This document shows, piece by piece, positions 61,576-64,000 of a DNA stretch of 64,000 nt. Origin of the DNA: Thalassotalea euphylliae (lineage in GTDB: Bacteria; Pseudomonadota; Gammaproteobacteria; Enterobacterales; Alteromonadaceae); contig NZ_QUOV01000001.1 of NCBI RefSeq assembly GCF_003390395.1, positions 1,612,001 to 1,676,000 of the forward strand. Reading direction: 5' to 3'. The notes beneath the pieces are model-generated. The model was not told the origin of the DNA. It made no database searches and saw nothing but the letters and a program-made list of their open reading frames with translations. Within the stretch, counting starts at the first letter, position 1. The number at the start of each line of letters is the position of its first letter. The translations under genes and the position numbers were made by a program.

Positions 61576-64000
61576 ATGCCAAAACGTACTGACATAAAAA
61601 GTATTCTAATCTTAGGTGCTGGCCCAATTGTTATCGGTCAAGCGTGTGAGTTTGACTATTCAGGTGCACAAGCCTGTAAAGCCCTGCGCGAAGAGGGTTA
61701 CCGCGTTATTCTGGTGAACTCTAATCCAGCCACCATTATGACTGACCCAGAAATGGCTGATGCAACTTACATTGAGCCTATTCACTGGGAAGTGGTGCGC
61801 AAGATTATTGAAAAAGAACGCCCAGACGCGATTTTACCTACCATGGGTGGTCAAACAGCACTTAACTGTGCACTAGAGCTTGAATCAAACGGTGTACTTG
61901 CTGAGTTTGGTGTTGAGATGATCGGCGCTACTGCTGATGCTATCGACAAAGCTGAAAACCGTGAACGCTTTGACCAAGCGATGAAAAACATTGGTTTAGA
62001 ATGTCCACGCGCTGAAATTGTGCACTCAATGGAGGAAGCGAAAGAAACCGCTAAGCGCATCGGTTTCCCATGTATTATTCGCCCGTCTTTTACCATGGGG
62101 GGTACTGGTGGCGGTATCGCGTACAACCAAGAAGAATTCGAAACGATTTGTACTCGTGGTTTAGATTTATCACCAACCAACGAGTTACTTATCGATGAAT
62201 CATTAATCGGTTGGAAAGAGTATGAAATGGAAGTGGTTCGCGATAAGAACGACAACTGTATCATTATCTGTTCAATTGAAAACTTTGACCCTATGGGCAT
62301 TCACACCGGTGACTCAATCACGGTAGCACCAGCGCAAACGCTAACCGATAAAGAATACCAAATCATGCGTAACGCATCACTTGCGGTATTGCGTGAAATT
62401 GGTGTTGAAACCGGTGGTTCAAACGTACAGTTCGGTGTTAACCCGAAAGATGGTCGTGTTGTCATTATCGAGATGAACCCGCGTGTATCGCGCTCATCTG
62501 CATTAGCATCAAAAGCGACGGGTTTCCCAATTGCTAAAGTGGCAGCAAAACTAGCGGTTGGCTTCACGTTAGACGAGTTACAAAACGATATCACAGGTGG
62601 TGCAACACCAGCATCATTCGAACCAACCATTGATTACGTAGTAACGAAAATTCCACGTTTTAACTTCGAAAAATTCGCTGGCTCAGAAGATCGTTTAACG
62701 ACGCAAATGAAGTCGGTAGGTGAGGTGATGGCGATTGGTCGTAACCAACAAGAGTCAATGCAAAAAGCACTACGTGGCTTAGAGGTTGGCGCTAGCGGTT
62801 TTGATCCAAAAGTTGATGTTAACGACAAAGACGCACGCTCTGAAATTATGCACGAATTGCAAGAAGCGGGCGCTGATCGCATCTGGTACGTGGCTGATGC
62901 CTTCCGTTTAGGCATGTCAGTTGATGAAGTATTCAACGCCACTAAAATTGACCGTTGGTTCCTTGTACAAATCGAAGATATCGTTTTAGAGGAAAAAGCA
63001 CTAGCTGAAAGCGGTATGGCGGGCTTAAACGCTGCGTCGTTAAAACGCTTAAAGCGCAAAGGTTTCTCAGACAAGCGTCTTGCGGATGTGATTGGTGTTA
63101 ATGAATCTGAAATTCGCAAGAAACGTCATGCGGCTGATATTCGCCCAGTTTACAAGCGCGTTGATACCTGTGCGGCAGAGTTTAAATCTGACACCGCTTA
63201 CATGTACTCAACGTACGATGAAGAGTGCGAATCTTCACCGTCTGACAAAGAAAAAATCATGATCATTGGTGGTGGTCCAAACCGTATCGGTCAAGGTATT
63301 GAGTTTGACTACTGTTGTGTACACGCAGCCCTTGCGATGCGCGAAGACGGTTACGAAACCATTATGGTGAACTGTAACCCTGAAACAGTGTCAACTGACT
63401 ACGACACGTCTGATCGCTTGTACTTCGAGCCGATCACTTTTGAAGATGTGTTAGAAATCGTTAATGTTGAAAAACCAAAAGGCGTAATCGTGCAATACGG
63501 TGGTCAAACACCACTGAAACTTGCTCGTGCACTAGAAGCGGCTGGTGTACCAATTATTGGTACTTCACCTGATGCGATTGACCGCGCAGAAGACCGTGAG
63601 CGTTTCCAACAAGCAGTTGAGCGTTTAGGTCTATTACAACCAGAAAACGCGACAGTGACTTCGTTAGAAGAAGCGGTATCAGAAGCGAAAACTATCGGCT
63701 TCCCATTGGTTGTTCGTCCATCTTACGTATTGGGTGGGCGTGCGATGGAAATCGTTTACGATGAAGACGACTTACGCCGTTACATGAACGAAGCGGTAAG
63801 CGTGTCAAACGACTCGCCAGTATTGCTTGACCACTTCCTTGACGATGCGGTTGAAGTAGACATCGATGCGATTTGTGACGGTGAAAACGTAGTGATTGGC
63901 GGCATTATGCAGCACATCGAACAAGCAGGTGTTCACTCTGGTGACTCAGCCTGCTCATTACCGGCTTACAGCCTAAGCCAAGAAGTGCAGGACGTAATGC
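61576..64000 (+). CDS. carB: Carbamoyl-phosphate synthase large subunit (3' end outside the window)
   Basis: The frame opens at ATG 61576 and stays open to the last base, about 808 codons of the usual ~1,070. It begins [20 protein letters not shown], then [20 protein letters not shown]. The first ATP-grasp domain has [16 protein letters not shown] and [20 protein letters not shown]. The oligomerisation domain is around 400-550, and the second half repeats the fold ([20 protein letters not shown], then [16 protein letters not shown]). The C-terminal allosteric domain is beyond the edge. Small minus-strand frames under it are shadows. Confidence 0.97.
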   Translation, partial: MPKRTDIKSILILGAGPIVIGQACEFDYSGAQACKALREEGYRVILVNSNPATIMTDPEMADATYIEPIHWEVVRKIIEKERPDAILPTMGGQTALNCALELESNGVLAEFGVEMIGATADAIDKAENRERFDQAMKNIGLECPRAEIVHSMEEAKETAKRIGFPCIIRPSFTMGGTGGGIAYNQEEFETICTRGLDLSPTNELLIDESLIGWKEYEMEVVRDKNDNCIIICSIENFDPMGIHTGDSITVAPAQTLTDKEYQIMRNASLAVLREIGVETGGSNVQFGVNPKDGRVVIIEMNPRVSRSSALASKATGFPIAKVAAKLAVGFTLDELQNDITGGATPASFEPTIDYVVTKIPRFNFEKFAGSEDRLTTQMKSVGEVMAIGRNQQESMQKALRGLEVGASGFDPKVDVNDKDARSEIMHELQEAGADRIWYVADAFRLGMSVDEVFNATKIDRWFLVQIEDIVLEEKALAESGMAGLNAASLKRLKRKGFSDKRLADVIGVNESEIRKKRHAADIRPVYKRVDTCAAEFKSDTAYMYSTYDEECESSPSDKEKIMIIGGGPNRIGQGIEFDYCCVHAALAMREDGYETIMVNCNPETVSTDYDTSDRLYFEPITFEDVLEIVNVEKPKGVIVQYGGQTPLKLARALEAAGVPIIGTSPDAIDRAEDRERFQQAVERLGLLQPENATVTSLEEAVSEAKTIGFPLVVRPSYVLGGRAMEIVYDEDDLRRYMNEAVSVSNDSPVLLDHFLDDAVEVDIDAICDGENVVIGGIMQHIEQAGVHSGDSACSLPAYSLSQEVQDVM

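Noticed and set aside
61851..63119. Three minus-strand frames under carB
   Set aside because: Carbamoyl-phosphate synthase coding on the plus strand is unambiguous throughout.
1..64000. tRNA, rRNA, CRISPR arrays, prophage or integrase genes
   Set aside because: Looked for and not seen; the repeats present are not spacer-separated direct repeats.

Overview
The window reads as a chromosomal segment of a marine gammaproteobacterium of the Alteromonadales, most like Colwelliaceae (Thalassotalea or Colwellia type). This is a judgement from gene order and protein style, not from a search. The base composition is moderately AT-rich. The conserved neighbourhoods are mutH / rppH-ptsP-TSUP-lgt-thyA, hisL-hisGDCBHAF(IE), yoaA-tsaB ... 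hydrolase-fadD, and dapB-carA-carB. No rRNA, tRNA or CRISPR array was seen.

Layout. 1-7.6 kb: an AraC regulator cut by the left edge, a Crp/Fnr regulator with a small DUF2892 membrane protein, a GNAT enzyme, a CBS protein, the peroxide-defence pair ahpC-ahpF, a periplasmic solute-binding protein and a lectin-like secreted protein with an atypical PEP-CTERM tail. 7.8-18.6 kb: M13 peptidase, TetR plus ThrE-type exporter, a 58-residue membrane protein, an NRDE protein, a sugar-acid operon (class II aldolase, enolase-superfamily enzyme, hexose-6-phosphate mutarotase), a diguanylate cyclase and mutH. 18.7-28 kb: rppH, ptsP, TSUP permease, lgt-thyA, then small genes (MAPEG, ElaA-like, ACT domain). 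Two full copies and one short copy of a MITE-like palindromic element lie between 12 and 23.2 kb.

28-31.8 kb is the accessory region. It holds a collagen-like lipoprotein and three small minus-strand genes. Each small gene is followed by an attC-like site, and a further 125-bp site of the Vibrio (VCR) type separates the first of them from the end of the his operon. This looks like a cluster of integron gene cassettes without an integrase in view. One cassette encodes a GIY-YIG-like nuclease whose last part is out of frame at a run of seven A. Two of the spacers share a duplicated block of about 228 bp.

31.8-39.3 kb is a complete histidine operon on the minus strand, with a 16-residue leader peptide carrying six consecutive histidines and a classical attenuator. 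39.7-47.2 kb carries yoaA-tsaB, an M50-type membrane peptidase, a hydrolase and fadD. An intact IS4-family element (47,211-48,674) follows. 48.8-57.6 kb: YciK-like dehydrogenase, VolA/Pla-1-type lipase, sohB, a decayed tyrosine phosphatase, a 5'-nucleotidase-family lipoprotein and an NhaC-type antiporter. The right end has fklB, an unknown gene overlapping dapB, carA and the first three quarters of carB.

Most of the window is housekeeping metabolism (histidine, lysine, arginine/pyrimidine, fatty-acid activation, peroxide defence). The unusual material is the cassette cluster, the dispersed palindromic elements, and a recurring habit of short tandem repeats starting at or just after gene ends.
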